In this document: one piece after another, positions 26,258 to 41,170 of the stretch
How positions within the stretch are numbered: position 1 is the stretch's first letter
Layout: every line of letters starts with the position of its first letter
Source of the DNA: Cacajao melanocephalus
Lineage: Eukaryota; Chordata; Mammalia; Primates; Pitheciidae
Length of the DNA: 64,000 nucleotides
Reading direction: 5' to 3'
Assembly: GCA_963573385.1 (NCBI GenBank)
Contig: CAUYLG010013866.1
Coordinates: 1 to 64,000 of the forward strand
The notes under the pieces: generated by a model
The model's database searches: none
The model's input: the letters and a program-made list of their open reading frames with translations, nothing else
Told to the model about the DNA's origin: nothing
Position numbers and translations under genes: made by a program

Positions 26258-26580
26258 TTTGTACAAATTTAGGGTATATATATATATATATATATATATG
26301 CATTATATCTAATTCAGGATATATGTATATACATATACATGTAGAGAATATATAAATATATATTTTTGTACATATACACACATATCTGTATACATAATTT
26401 TTGTATACATATATTTTTGTATATATACATATATACATTCCTTTGTGTATATATATGTAGATATAATCTATTCCTTTGTGTATATATATGTATGTATAGA
26501 TATACACAAAGGAATAGATTGTCTTTCCATCATGTATGTGTGTGTATATGTATATATACATATATATCCTAAATTATATA
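26258..26580. repeat. AT-rich (TA)n/(TATG)n cluster with a 33-bp duplication and inverted copy
   Basis: About 320 bp of TA/TG alternation. A pure (TA)n run lies at about 26274-26300. A unit beginning attcctttgtgtatatat occurs at 26437 and again 33 bp later at 26470. An inverted copy of its core ends at 26520, making a perfect 21-bp stem (26465-26485 with 26500-26520) around a 14-nt loop. Translated frames are Tyr/Ile repeats and not genes. Confidence 0.95.
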
Positions 26581-27060
26581 TGTATTCTACACAGGATAAA
26601 TGATGACTCGTGGTTAATAGTCATTAGAACAAAGACCAGATCTGAAATTACGATCCATGATAATCATTTTATTTGAAACAAAACTTAATTTTCCATGCCA
26701 AGAAATTTTCCTTTTACTAGATTTTTTTACCTGCTATGTCTGTCTGCCATCCTTTACAGGTTTTCTAAGAATAACAGATTGCTTTTTCAGAAAAGGAATA
26801 GATTATGTCTTTCCATAATTCAGTACTTTCCATAATTTATTTTCCTTTGTGGAAGTCTGATCAAAAGTCCTGTTTATGTTAATAGTTAATTCCCTCTCTA
26901 TATAACTTTTAAATGTGAGAGCTTAGTAACAGGTAGAAATTGAGTTATTTAATTATCATGGTCTTAGGCAAGTTATTACTATGTTTCACCATTTCTGCAT
27001 TTGTATAATGATTCAGGAAATTAAGCTGTGATGACTATCACTGCATAAAAGCAGATTCTC
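26581..27060. other. Intergenic DNA, nothing recognised
   Basis: No supported feature. Confidence 0.4.
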
Positions 27061-27361
<301 letters not shown>

Positions 27362-27473
27362 TTATACACATATGTATACACAAATACCTTATCAAGTATT
27401 GCTCATTGAGATGTAGAAATAGTATGTCTTCTTTAAAGGTCTAAAAAAATTCAGTAAGGAATTTTTATATATC

Positions 27474-27772
27474 TTTTTCTTTTTTTTTTTGAGATGAAGT
27501 TTTGCTCTGTCACCTACCCTGTGGTACAGTGGCACCATCTTGACTCACCGCAACTTCTACCTCCCAGGTTCAGGCGATTCTCGTGCCTCAGCCTCCTGAG
27601 TAGCTGGGATTACAGGTTTGTATCACCACGCCCCGCTAATTTTGATATTTTTAGTAGAGAAAGGATTTCACCATGTTGACAAGGCTGGTTTCTAACTCCT
27701 GACCTCAAGTGATCTGCCCACCTTGGCCTCCCAAGGTACTGGGATTATAGGCATGAGCCACTGCTCCTGGCC
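27474..27772 (-). mobile_element. Alu SINE, antisense
   Basis: Full antisense Alu with poly-T (27481-27490) and end 'cctggcc' at 27766-27772. It lies 130 bp from the sense Alu at 27061, so the pair is convergent and could fold in RNA. Confidence 0.93.
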
Positions 27773-27939
27773 ACATATTTTTATTATAATAACTCTCCAT
27801 AAAGAAAGATAGCAGAAGACCAAAATGCCATTATATCACTAGGCAAAATAAGACAGTCCTAAACATCTAGTCTTATTTTAATTGAAAATTTCCTTGGCCT
27901 ATCAATTTACCTTGAGTACTTTAATAAGGCAAAAATTAA

Positions 27940-28190
27940 AGGTACAGAAAGATATGTGCATATAATTATTCATTGCATCCTTGTTTATAATATTAAAAAT
28001 TGAGAAACAGTCACTATTTTCCATAGGAGCTTGTTAAATAAGTTATGGTACAACCCTAATATTGTAGTTATTAAAAATGCTTGAGAAAAAATGACATGTT
28101 TGCAAATAAAAACACCCAGATACACACAACCACATATTTACATATGACATGTTGGCCTACATAGTTACTAAAAGGATAAGAATTGACATA
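27940..28190 (+). mobile_element. L1M 3' region fragment, sense
   Basis: The block 'gcatccttgtttataatatt' followed by 'gagcttgttaaataagttat' resembles the common L1M/L1ME 3' region. Weakly conserved. Confidence 0.5.
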
Positions 28191-31100
28191 CAACCATAAT
28201 TCCTTTTAGCAATTAATTCATATTATATAATCTAATGTTTAAGAGTTTCTTAATAATTAAAGGTATTTTAAGCTAAATGAATTGCATATCTTTCACTCTA
28301 TTGTAATGTTTACATTTTATCTTGATCGCATTTAGTTTTATCTATTAACTACTTGCAACCATTTTATTATCAGAACACACATGAAATAAGAAGTAAATAT
28401 CTGAACACTGGACCCACCTGATTGAATTCCCTTGCTTTTCTCCTTGATCAAACCAGGTCCAAAGGGTTTTTTCTAAACTGAAACAAAGCAAAACAACAAC
28501 AATGTAAAACTACTTTCTTAATGGAATGGTATATAATATTTGTACAAGATAGTACAATGACAAAGTCACAAGTCACAATAATTAAGTGAGGGGACAAAAT
28601 AAAGCAGGGTAAGTACTTGGTATCTAGTCTTATTTGGATATTTAGAATATATAATGTCAAATATAAAATAACAACTTCAGAAAACATCTCCATTGTGCTT
28701 CTACAGTTATCAGCAATAACATTCAGATGTCCATGTCTTAGTTGTAGCCTTGTTAATCTTACATTTCAGCAAGGAAAACAGATAATTAAAACAGTGATAA
28801 GAATAGAGTTATGGGTGTGCACGGTGTGCCATGGGAGAACAGCATAGTAATACAGTCTAATCCTTAATAAAACATTAGCAAAACAAAATAAATTGCTAAG
28901 TAATAGGAACAATTTTTAACTACAAGGAAGATAGATCCAAGAATATTAAAATGATACAATAAAATATTTTTAATGCAAACCATCAATAAAACCAGTAAAA
29001 AGTAAAACTTTACAGATGCGTTAAGAGCTTCCAATGTCATTTAACATGCATATCTTGTAAAAGCATTAGAAAGACAGAAACATGGACATATTTTCTCAAC
29101 ATATGAGGAAGAGATGTCAGGGCAAGTGCCATTTCAGTTCACAAAGAAACTACTTCAGGAAAAAAGCATATCATATATATGTAATTTTTAATATATATAT
29201 AATTTAGCTCAGAATCCCCAGAAAAGGTAAGATATAGCAATAGGGTATAAAAAGAGGGAATGTTCATTGAGAGAAAATGATGTATATTTAATTACCTCAT
29301 TAATTAATATTGTAATAATATAAAATAGAAAATATTACTTTAAAGGTGGAAACACCTAATTAAGTAACATTTTACTAATAGAAAATAGTGTAGATTTTTT
29401 TTTCTGGACTTTGATGGATAGGGAGATTTGGAGATGAGATGGAAGCATTCTGACAGAGGTCATAACTGTCAAAGTCAAATCGGGTAGATCCACATAGAGT
29501 TTGGTTAGAGAAGAAGATTAATTTAACTATGTCAGTGAATATATGTTAGGCTGCAGAAAAAATGGGATTGGAAATACAAGGTGGGTGAATTTGAGTAGAA
29601 AGTTGAAAGTCAGACAGAGTTTAAGCCTGTTTTGTAGACAATAATATCATAGTACCATAGTATGTAATGCTGAAAGGGATTTCAGATATTCACTCCAGTT
29701 TGGGAATTTTTTATTGAGAAAACTGATGCTGTTAAAACATTAAATGGCTTGATTGTAATGACAGTATTGAGACCTGACTTCAAATCATATTCTCCTCAAC
29801 AAGAAACAGTGTTGAGGAGAGTGGGTCAAACAGTGAGTTCCTGCAATAATAATTCATTTTAGAAACAGTAACCTCTGAATTATATTGAGGAAATATTTAC
29901 ATAATTGAATGGAACTAAGAACATTCAATAAAGATTAAAGAGCACTTATGAAGAAACATGTAAACATAGAAAATGAAAATATCATTTAGAAATGAGAGGG
30001 AGGTGTGAGTTCTTAATTTTCAAAGGAAGATGTGACAATTTAGTGAACATAAAATTGAAAAATGAAGAATAAGCCATGAATTCTAGATTTCTGAGCTAGA
30101 AGATTTTGGGGCAAGTAGGCATTATTCAAAGCTAAACTGTTTTTAAAAATGCCATATTCAGAGAAAACAAATCTACAGACTAGTTATTATGAGGGAATAA
30201 ATCTGTAAATTTAAGTTAACACTTCAGAGATATATATGGAATCCAAATAATTTTATTTGGCACTATTTCTGTAAACATTAATTTTTTTGGTCTAAATAGG
30301 AGTTTATTTTCCCCAAAATTTTGAATCATGTACATATAACAAAGAGAATCATGAGCTCCTAGGAATACATTTTGGAGCATTCAGTTTGTTTATTTGTCAC
30401 CAGTAATTAGAAACCTTCCAAGGAAAAAACATGAAACGGCAATTACTATTAATACCTTTAGGCCTTCACTCCAAAATCTGGACCAAAGACCAAAAAAATT
30501 AGTTTTTCAGAAGATATAAAATTCTTTTCTTATCTTGCTTTCTCTCCCACCTCTCTCCTCTCTCCTTTCCCTCCTTTTCTCCTCCCTTGTACATGCACAC
30601 TGATAGCAGAAGTTTGGTACACAAAGTAAATATATTAGGCTGGAAGTAAATGTTTGGTTGCCATGCTACAGTAAAGTAATTTATAAAATATAACTTACTG
30701 AATTCAAATTTGCAGTGTAATCAGGTTTTTGACCTTTATTTTCCTCTTCATCAGCTCTTAATCAACTCTTGTTTTTCTAAATGCCCAAGACATAAACTTA
30801 TCTATTTTCTTTCATCTACCTTGAATTTTTAGGAAATCGTGTGCTCTTATTCTGGCTTCTTGAGGTCTTGCCTTTAAGTTCAAGATAAACTTCATGCAAA
30901 ATAACCTTTGACATTGCATGATGCCAGTCACACTTCTCTATTGTCACAGGTTTATCCTTTTTCTGGCTATTTCATACCCATTACCATTTCCTTTACAACT
31001 TTTTTTTCTTCTTTCTGAGGTAAAGACTGATTTAATTAAGAGTTAATTGTGGTACCTTCCTTGATAGCAGAGTAATGTCATATATATGTGTACATCTATA

Positions 31101-31729
31101 GAAAGTACAGGTACTCAAAGCAAGATGTATAATTTAAAAGGTATACAATAAAAATAGAAGAAAGGAAGCAAAAAACCACAAAGAATAATCTACCTTTTAT
31201 TTCACCAATCTTTAAGTAAAATATACTCAAGGAAATTTTCAAGTCATTAAAAAATATGTGGAATATGTGATTATATTCTGCAAAATGACCAGGGCCTATC
31301 CATATCTGTTTAACTTTGCATTTACTTCCCTATTTTATTCAATTTGAAATATTCTATTGATTTTTTACTCAAAAAATGGTTATTCATATAAAGTCATCAT
31401 TTAAAAAATACAGTGCAAAACAGAATGTATAGTAGTTTTTACAAGACCGATAAAAGTACCCAAAAATGAATTGTAAATTGCATCCCAAAAAGCATCAGAA
31501 TAATTTTAAGGTAAGTGGAATAAGACTCACTTCTCTACCAGAAACTATAGCAAAGCAATATTTTGACATGCAAAATAATTACTTTTGTTTTGGATGTAAA
31601 ATATACTTGTTATCAAGTATAAATCAATCCATAAAAAACTAATATTTCTTCTAGAATAGCCATAAATTTTTAATTTTTATTACTTTATTTGAGGGAATAA
31701 GTGTTTTTAATAAGTGATGTTCAAAATAA
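28191..31729. other. 3.5 kb of intergenic DNA without recognised features; one strong hairpin
   Basis: No gene, Alu or L1 is recognised. A perfect 11-bp stem with an 8-nt loop lies at 29791-29820 (tctcctcaaca paired with its complement). A CT-rich patch lies at 30538-30590. A weak MIR-like match may exist near 29680-29800. Confidence 0.45.
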
Positions 31730-31945
31730 ACTTTGAACCTAATTGAAAATCACATACAAAAATTACCTCAAAATGGATCATACACTGAAATGTAAAACCC
31801 AAAATTATAACATGTGTACAGGAAAATATAGGAGAAACATCTTTGTTACTTTTGAGTAGGCAAAGATTTCTTAGAACACAAAAAGCATAAACTATATTTT
31901 AAAAAAGAATAAACAACTTCAATTTTTAAACAGTTACTTTTTATC
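31730..31945 (+). mobile_element. Old L1 (L1M) ORF2 C-terminal fragment, sense
   Basis: Reads like an old L1 ORF2 3' part: 'acctcaaaatggatcatac', then 'tataggagaaacatctttgt', then 'aggcaaagatttcttag'. Diverged. Confidence 0.65.
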
Positions 31946-32008
31946 AGTATATGGCAGTGTATATCTTATCTAAATTATTTGTAAAATTGAACAGTATGAG
32001 CCAAAGCA

Positions 32009-32027
32009 AAAAAAAAAAAAAAAAAGA
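32009..32027. repeat. A-rich run
   Basis: Pure (A)18-19 tract of unknown origin; perhaps the tail of an unrecognised retroposed fragment. Confidence 0.7.
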
Positions 32028-32108
32028 ACTCCTCTTTTATTTGATAATATTGCTCATTTATCCATTTGTTTTTGGACTATACAGTTCAAGTAATACTTTT
32101 AAAAGATA

Positions 32109-33258
32109 CATATATAAAAACACTAGAAGAAAACCTAGGCAATACCATTCAGGACATAGGCATAGGCAAGGACTTCATGACTAAAACACCAAAAGCAACG
32201 GCAACAAGAGCCAAAATAGACAAATGGATCTAATTAAACTTAAGAGATTCTGTGCAGCAAAATAAACTTTCACTAGAGTGAACTGGCTACCAACAGAATG
32301 GGAAAAAATTTTTGCAGTCTACCCATCTGACAAAGGGCTAATATCCAGAATCTACAAAGAACTTAAACAAACAAGAAAAAACAAACAACCCCATCAAAAA
32401 GTATGCAAAGGATATGAACAGACTCTTTTCAAAAGAAGATATTTATGTTACCAACAAACATAAGAAAAAAAGCTCCTCATCACTGGTCATTAGAGAAATA
32501 CAAATAAAAATCACATCAAGATACCATCTCACACCAGTTAGAACGGTGATCATTAAAAAACCTGGAGACAACAGATGCTGAGGAGGATGTGGAGAAATAG
32601 GAACACTTTTACACTGTTGGTGGGAGTGTAAATTAGTTCGACCATTGTGGAAGACAGTGGGGCAATTCCTTAAGGATCTAGAAATAGAAATTCCATTTGA
32701 CCCAGCAATCCTATTACTGGATATATACCCAAAGGATTATAAATCGTTCTATTATAAAGGCACATGCACACGTATGTTCACTGCAGCACTGTTTACGATA
32801 GCAAAGACTTGGAACCAACCCAAATGCCCATCAAAGAAAGACTGGATAAAGAAAATGTGGCACATATACACTATAGAATACCATGGATCCATAAAAAAGG
32901 ATGAGTTCATGTCCTTTGCAGGGACATGGATGAATCTGGAAACCATCATTCTCAGCAAATTGACACAAGAACAGAAAACCAAACATCACATGTTCTCACT
33001 CATAACTGGGTGTTGAACAATGAGAACACATGGACTCAGGGAGGGGAACATCACACACTGCGGTCTGTTGGGGGATGGGGACTAGGGGACGGATAGCAGA
33101 GAGTGGGGAGATTGGGGAGGGATAACATTAGGAGAAATACCTAATGTAGGTGACAGGGTGATGGATGCAGCAAACCACCATGGCGTGTGTATACCTATGT
33201 AACAATCCTGCAAGATCTGCACATGTACCCCAGAACTTAAAGTACAAAAAAAAAAGAA
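32109..33258 (+). mobile_element. 5'-truncated L1 3' end, primate L1P type, sense
   Basis: ORF2 C-terminus (frames at 32278-32463 and 32645-33016, separated by stops and frameshifts) followed by a G-rich 3' UTR and an A-tail at 33246-33258. It begins within ORF2 at 'aaaaacactagaagaaaacc', very close to where the L1 at position 1 is visible. No clear target-site duplication could be placed. Confidence 0.92.
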
Positions 33259-33349
33259 AATGATCACGAAAGGCTAAAATTACACTTAAATCCAATTTTA
33301 AAACATTAAAATCATGAATTTGTTTTTGTTGCCTCTACACTTATTCTTT

Positions 33350-33486
33350 TTATTTATTTATTTATTTAAAAGATGGGGTTTCACCATGATGGCCAGGCTG
33401 GTCTTTAACTCCTGAACTCAGGTGATCCACCCACCTTGGCCTCCCAAAGTGCTAGGATTACAGGCATGAGCCACCACGCCCGGCCA
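33350..33486 (-). mobile_element. Alu left-monomer fragment, antisense
   Basis: Only the left half of an antisense Alu is present (33372-33486), preceded directly by a (TTTA)n tail. This is the form of a free left monomer (FLAM) or a processed left-arm Alu. Confidence 0.85.
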
Positions 33487-33694
33487 CTTATTCTTATAAG
33501 TAATATTTATTTTGATATTTTTCTAGGGTTACAGTAATGTTACTAGACCACAAATTCAAATAAGACTATTTCATACTGGCCAAGGTTGTTATGTTGTTTA
33601 TATTATTTATTTGAGATTGATTTTTGGCTGGAGCAGGGGACTTGGTGGCACCTTCTAAACCTTAGTTGGCATGCATTAGGATACTTCTTACATC

Positions 33695-34300
<606 letters not shown>

Positions 34301-34372
34301 AACTTGCTCTATTGATGGCACTTGCCAGGTCTATACTCTTCATAGGGGATTTCCTGAAATTACGTATTTAAA

Positions 34373-34673
34373 TTTTTTTTTTAGAGACAAGATCTTGCTC
34401 TGTTGCCCAGGCTGGAGTGCAGTGGTGTCATCATAGCCCACTGTAGCGTGGAACTTCTGGGCTCAAGGAATCCTTCCACCTCAGCCTCCCCAATAGCTGG
34501 GACTGTAAGCAAACGCCACCACGCCTGGTTAATATTTTTATTTTAATTTTTGGTAGAGACGGGTTCTCTATGTTGTTCAAGCTGGTCTCGAACTCCTGGC
34601 CTCAAATGAGTGATCCTCCTGCCTAGGCCTCCTAAAGTGCTGGGCTTACAGGCGTGAGCCACAGCACCTAGCC
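34373..34673 (-). mobile_element. Alu SINE (older, AluJ-like), antisense
   Basis: Antisense Alu with 'gagacaagatcttgctctgt' start and many substitutions. Flanking gtattta (34365) and gtattttta (34677) fit a target-site duplication. Confidence 0.9.
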
Positions 34674-34788
34674 TCTGTATTTTTAAAGTTTTGCTTGGTT
34701 AGTATTATATAAGCGATTGTAATGTCTTTGTTACATATTGATCCAGATGTTTGGAATGATTGGAAATATTAACATGCCTTATATATTA

Positions 34789-35084
34789 GACATTCACTCC
34801 TTTCCTTTCTTCATTCATGTCTTCCTTCCTTTCCTCTTTCCTTTCTTCCTTCCACACATATGTATTGAGCATCTTCTCTGTATCAGGTATTGTGCCAGGC
34901 ACTGGAGATCCCACAGTGGACATGCATGTACGGCCCTTTCCCTCATGGACTTATGGTTTGGTGCAGTCCTGTCCCTTCTGCTGATGACTTGAGGAGGCCA
35001 CGCTGTGTGAATGCTGCTAGTTACTGCTCCAGACGATACAGCAGGCCTCTCAGCAGCTTCCTCCTCCTTCCCTTGTTTCCAATC
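34789..35084 (+). repeat. Left arm of an inverted duplication (about 295 bp)
   Basis: This segment is repeated in reverse-complement orientation at 37490-37785. Positions 34865-34971 match 37603-37709 perfectly over 107 bp. Over the whole arm the match is roughly 90 percent by eye. The arm contains what looks like an ancient MIR/L2-like core ('gtgccaggcactggagat'), but the arms are far more alike than two independent ancient copies would be. Matching open frames on opposite strands reflect this symmetry and not a gene. Confidence 0.9.
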
Positions 35085-35907
<823 letters not shown>

Positions 35908-35913
35908 TAGAAC

Positions 35914-35972
35914 CATTGTTTCCAGGGGATAAAACTGAAGAATATTTTTCTTTTTATCCCCTGGAAACAATG
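35914..35972. repeat. Perfect 21-bp inverted repeat (hairpin), 17-nt loop
   Basis: Arm 35914-35934 (begins cattgtttccagggg) is exactly complementary to 35952-35972. It sits 7 bp from the end of the Alu at 35907. I do not recognise it as the ends of a known transposon. Confidence 0.95.
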
Positions 35973-36124
35973 TCTTTCTACTCATTATCAAATTGATTTA
36001 CACACCCAACATCCAGATTTTGGATTCTACTATGTCTTAAAGATAAACAAGGTTTTTGAAACATAGACAATGTCCGGAGTAGGGGAAGATCAGGAGGGGT
36101 TTGTAGCATCCATGAAAAGGATAC

Positions 36125-36537
<413 letters not shown>

Positions 36538-36586
36538 CTATGAGTCAAAGCGAAAAGGTTGCAAGAAGTATATAAAAAGGTAATTA

Positions 36587-36790
<204 letters not shown>

Positions 36791-36850
36791 TTAAGTTCCT
36801 AATAATTTTAAAAGTAGGTATTATTAATAATTTTGGCTGTTTTATTTCTT

Positions 36851-37171
36851 GGTTTTGTTTGGTTTTTTCTTTTTCTTTTTTTTTTTGAGACAGAGTCTCA
36901 CTCTGTTGCTCCAGCTGGAGTGCAGTGGCATGATCTCTGCTCACTGCCACCTCCACCTCTTGAGTTCAAGCGATTCTCATACTTCAGCCTCCTGAATAGC
37001 TGGGATTACAGGTGCGTGCCACCACGCCATGCTGATTTTTTTTTTTTTCTTCAACAGAGATGGGGTTTTGCCATGTTGGCCAGGCTGGTCTCAAACTCCT
37101 GGCCTCAAGTGATCTTTCTACCTCAGCCTCCCAAAATGCTAGGATTACAGGTGTGAATCACTGTGCCCAAC
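36851..37171 (-). mobile_element. Alu SINE, antisense, with 14-bp target-site duplication
   Basis: Antisense Alu with T-rich tail (36851-36886). The flank ctgttttatttctt is perfect at 36837-36850 and 37172-37185. Confidence 0.96.
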
Positions 37172-37185
37172 CTGTTTTATTTCTT

Positions 37186-37489
37186 CTGTTAAGTTTATTT
37201 TGTGTATAAAATATATTTCTCTCTGGTAATGAGGGAAGAGTGTATTCAGGGCACTTGTGAGTAAGCCAAAGAGTTATGTAAAAAAGCAGGAATTATACCA
37301 AGAACAGGAAAAACTGAATAACCTTCCTTGTCACTTAGTAACCTGGTAAAAAGAGGGTCTGATAATGTGTTACAAAATGGTGTGTAAATCAGATGTCATT
37401 AAAAAAAAATCTGACTGCAGACTCAATCCTTCTTTCCTGGCTGTTAAAACAGCTGAATCATGTTATTAATAAAGATTAGAAAATGGGGG
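37186..37489. other. Intergenic DNA, nothing recognised
   Basis: Unassigned single-copy-looking sequence before the right duplication arm. Confidence 0.4.
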
Positions 37490-37785
37490 ACTGGAAACAT
37501 GGGAGGGAGGAAGAAGCTGCTGTGAGGCCTGCTGTATCGTCTGGAGTGATAACTCAGCAGCACCCACATGGCATGGCCTCCTTAAGTCATCAGCAGAAGG
37601 GTCAGGACTGCACCAAACCATAAGTCCATGAGGGAAAGGGCCGTACATGCATGTCCACTGTGGGATCTCCAGTGCCTGGCACAATACCTGATACAGAGAA
37701 GATGCTCAACACATATGTGTGGAAGAAAGAGAGGAAAGAGAAAAGGAAGGCATGGAGAAAAAAAGGGAGTGAAGAATGGAGGAAA
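37490..37785 (-). repeat. Right arm of the inverted duplication
   Basis: Reverse complement of 34789-35084, with 107 bp perfect (37603-37709). The arms are separated by about 2.4 kb that holds four Alu copies and a 21-bp hairpin. Both outer and inner borders fade gradually, so the limits are approximate. Confidence 0.9.
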
Positions 37786-38400
37786 AGATCTTCGATGCTT
37801 TCCCAGAGGGAGAGGATGGATGGAGAGTGAGGACCTCTTCTCTACTACTCTCTCCCATCAGTTTCTTATGTGGAGTCAGTGACCTGAGTTGTTCTGTCCT
37901 TATTGAGTCAATAATGGGGCAGAGGACAGGCGGATATTCAGCCTGAGGCTGAACTAGACCTTGGAGACCAATATTTGCCCTGTCCCACTTGGATGCCAAT
38001 ATTTGCCCACAATATCTATGGATATATAACTGTCAGTTAGAGGTTTGCCTCAGATTCAAACCATAGACGTCTTCATTAGAAGATGTTGGGAAAGAGGAAA
38101 CACGTGAGTATCCCAGAATTAGGACTTCAGAGGGGCGTCAGAGCTGCTTCCAACTGTCTCCTCTGCTTCTCTCTCACAAGCTGAAGTCAGTGGCTAGAGT
38201 AGCCATAATTGAAGCTTTCTTTGCCACTCCCAGGTCAAATAGGCTAAAATTTCATCCAGTGGAGATTAATTTACACTTGTAGGTTAATACCCAAGTTGAC
38301 TAAACATTGGTCATTCACACCTGAATATAAATTGCTTTAATTTAGATTGCTTCCCCACACTTAGAAGATTTTGATGGAGAGGGTGGAGGGGAGATTTTGG
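37786..38400. other. Intergenic DNA, nothing recognised
   Basis: About 600 bp with no feature I can support. A short repeated phrase 'ccaatatttgccc' occurs at about 37968 and 37996. Confidence 0.45.
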
Positions 38401-38401
38401 A

Positions 38402-38490
38402 CCCCTCTGGTGGTATTCCTTCCTTCCATTCTCCCTCCCTCTCTCTCTCCCTCCCTCCCTTCTTCCCTCCCTTTCTCTCTCTCTCTCTCT
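38402..38490. repeat. Pyrimidine microsatellite (CCCT)n/(TC)n
   Basis: CT-only run from about 38415, ending in (TC)n at 38473-38490. It joins the poly-T of the following antisense Alu. Confidence 0.9.
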
Positions 38491-38771
38491 TTTTTTTTTT
38501 GAGACGGGGTCTTGCCCTGTCACCTTGGCTGGAGTGTGGTGGTACACTCATTGCTCACTACAACCTTGAACTCTTTGGCTCAAAAGATCCTTCGACCTTG
38601 ACCTCCTGAGTAGCACGTGCCACCACACCTGGATAATTTTTGAAGCAATTCTGTAGAGACGGAGTCTTACCATGTTGCACAGGCTGGTCTCAAACTCCTG
38701 ACCTCAAGTGATCCTCCTGCCTTGGCCTCCACAAATGTTGGCATTACAAGCATGACCAATTGCACACTGCT
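38491..38771 (-). mobile_element. Alu SINE (old, AluJ-like), antisense
   Basis: Antisense Alu with strong divergence and a degraded left-monomer end ('cattacaagcatgaccaatt'). Confidence 0.87.
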
Positions 38772-38934
38772 GTGGCTGCACTTTCTCAGTCTTAGTCTCT
38801 TTCATGGGCTTCCCGTTAAGCTACTCCTTAATTTTAGCTGACCCCTATCCCCACCCCGTGTAGTTGAAAATTCTTGTATAACTTTTGACTTCCCCAAAAC
38901 TTGACTACTAATAGCCTCCTGTAGGCCAGAAAAG

Positions 38935-39055
38935 GAAGAATAAACCTGGAGGCCTCATACTTCCTGGTTTCAAAAGTACTACAATGCTATAGTAATCAAA
39001 ACAGTATGGCACTGGCATAAAGACAGACATATAGACTAATGGAATAGAATAACAG
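38935..39055 (+). mobile_element. L1 ORF2 fragment, sense
   Basis: Contains 'actacaatgctatagtaatc', 'atggcactggcataaagaca' and 'gactaatggaatagaat', which is the typical L1 ORF2 3' segment. Only 120 bp survive. Confidence 0.8.
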
Positions 39056-39067
39056 TTAATAAACAAA

Positions 39068-39335
39068 CAGTTGATTAACACATTTTGTATATTTATTGTA
39101 TACTGTATTCTTACAATAAAGCTATAGAAATAAAATATTAAGAAAACTGTAAGGAAGAGAAAATATATTAACTATTAAGTGGAAGTGGATCATCATAAAT
39201 GTCTTCATGATGAGTAGGATGAGGAGGGGGAAAAGGAAGGATTAACCCTACTGTCTCCGAGTGACAGAGGCAGAAGAAAATCTGCATATAAGTGGACCTG
39301 CACAGTTTAAACATGTGTTGTTCAAGTATCAACTG
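39068..39335 (-). mobile_element. Tigger-derived MITE (MER2-like)
   Basis: Element of 268 bp with matching ends: cagttga at 39068-39074 and tcaactg at 39329-39335. The right end read in reverse is the familiar 'ttgaacaacacatgtttaaactg' type terminus of this family. It has no coding capacity. The frames across 39168-39491 are incidental. Confidence 0.8.
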
Positions 39336-39574
39336 TATGTGTATGTTATACCTGAGCTGGGCATTACCCACAAATCCTCAGGCTACACTCTTGCCTTTGA
39401 CCATAGGAACCATGAGAAAATCTCAGGCATTTCTTCAGGCTCTGCCTCTCGCCCTTGGGCTTGGATCATTGGCTTGGCCTGTTCTTCCTGATTTCTGCAC
39501 CTCTGGTTTTATACCAGATTCCCCTCCTCTCTGTCTTGTCCTGAGATTTCACTAATGGACTCATCTTTTTTTTC
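39336..39574. other. Intergenic DNA, nothing recognised
   Basis: About 240 bp of moderately GC-rich sequence with no supported feature. Confidence 0.4.
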
Positions 39575-40034
39575 TAATTTTTTTTATTGTGGGAAAATAC
39601 ACATAACATAAAATTTACCATCTTATTTTTAAGTATATACTCAGTAATATTAAATACATTCATAACGTTGTGCAACTATCATCACCATTCATAACTCTTT
39701 GCATATTGTAAAACTAAATCTATACCCATTAAACAACAGTTCTCCATTCTCCTCTCCCCACATTCCTTGGCAACCACCATTCTACTTCTGTGTCTATGAT
39801 TTAGACTACTCTGTAAGTACCTCATATAAGTGGAATCATATAATGCTGGTTTTGTGGTGACTGGCTTATTTCACTTAGCATAACGTCCTTGGGGTTCATC
39901 CACGCAGCATGTATCACTATTTCCTTCCTTTTTATAGCTGAATAATATTCCATTGTATGTACATGCCACATTTTGCTTATTTATTCATCCATCCATGGAC
40001 ACTGGTTGCTTTTCCTTTTAGCTATTGTGAATAA

Positions 40035-40399
<365 letters not shown>

Positions 40400-40841
40400 G
40401 ACCCCATTTTCAATTCTTTTGGGTAATACCCAGAAGTGGAATTGCAGGATCATGTGGTAATCCAATTCTTAACATTTTGAGGAACCATCTTATTGTTTTT
40501 CACAATGGCCGTATCATTTTACATTTCTACTATCAGTGCACAAGATTTCCAATTTCTCCACATCCTTGGCAATACTTGTTCTTTTCTTTTTTTGATAGTA
40601 GGTATCCTAATGGGTGTGAAGTGATAGCTCACTGCTGTTTGATTTTCATTTCCCTAATGATTAGTAAGATTGAGCATCTAATCAACGTTAGTTATGCTGA
40701 GCATTGGTTTTTTGCATATCTTCTTTGAATATTCAAGTCCTTTGCCCACTTTGAGTTTTGTTGTTGTTATTGTTGTTGAGATTGAGGAGTTCTTTATATA
40801 TTCTAAATATTAAACTCTTATGAGACACATGCCTTGCAAAT

Positions 40842-41170
<329 letters not shown>

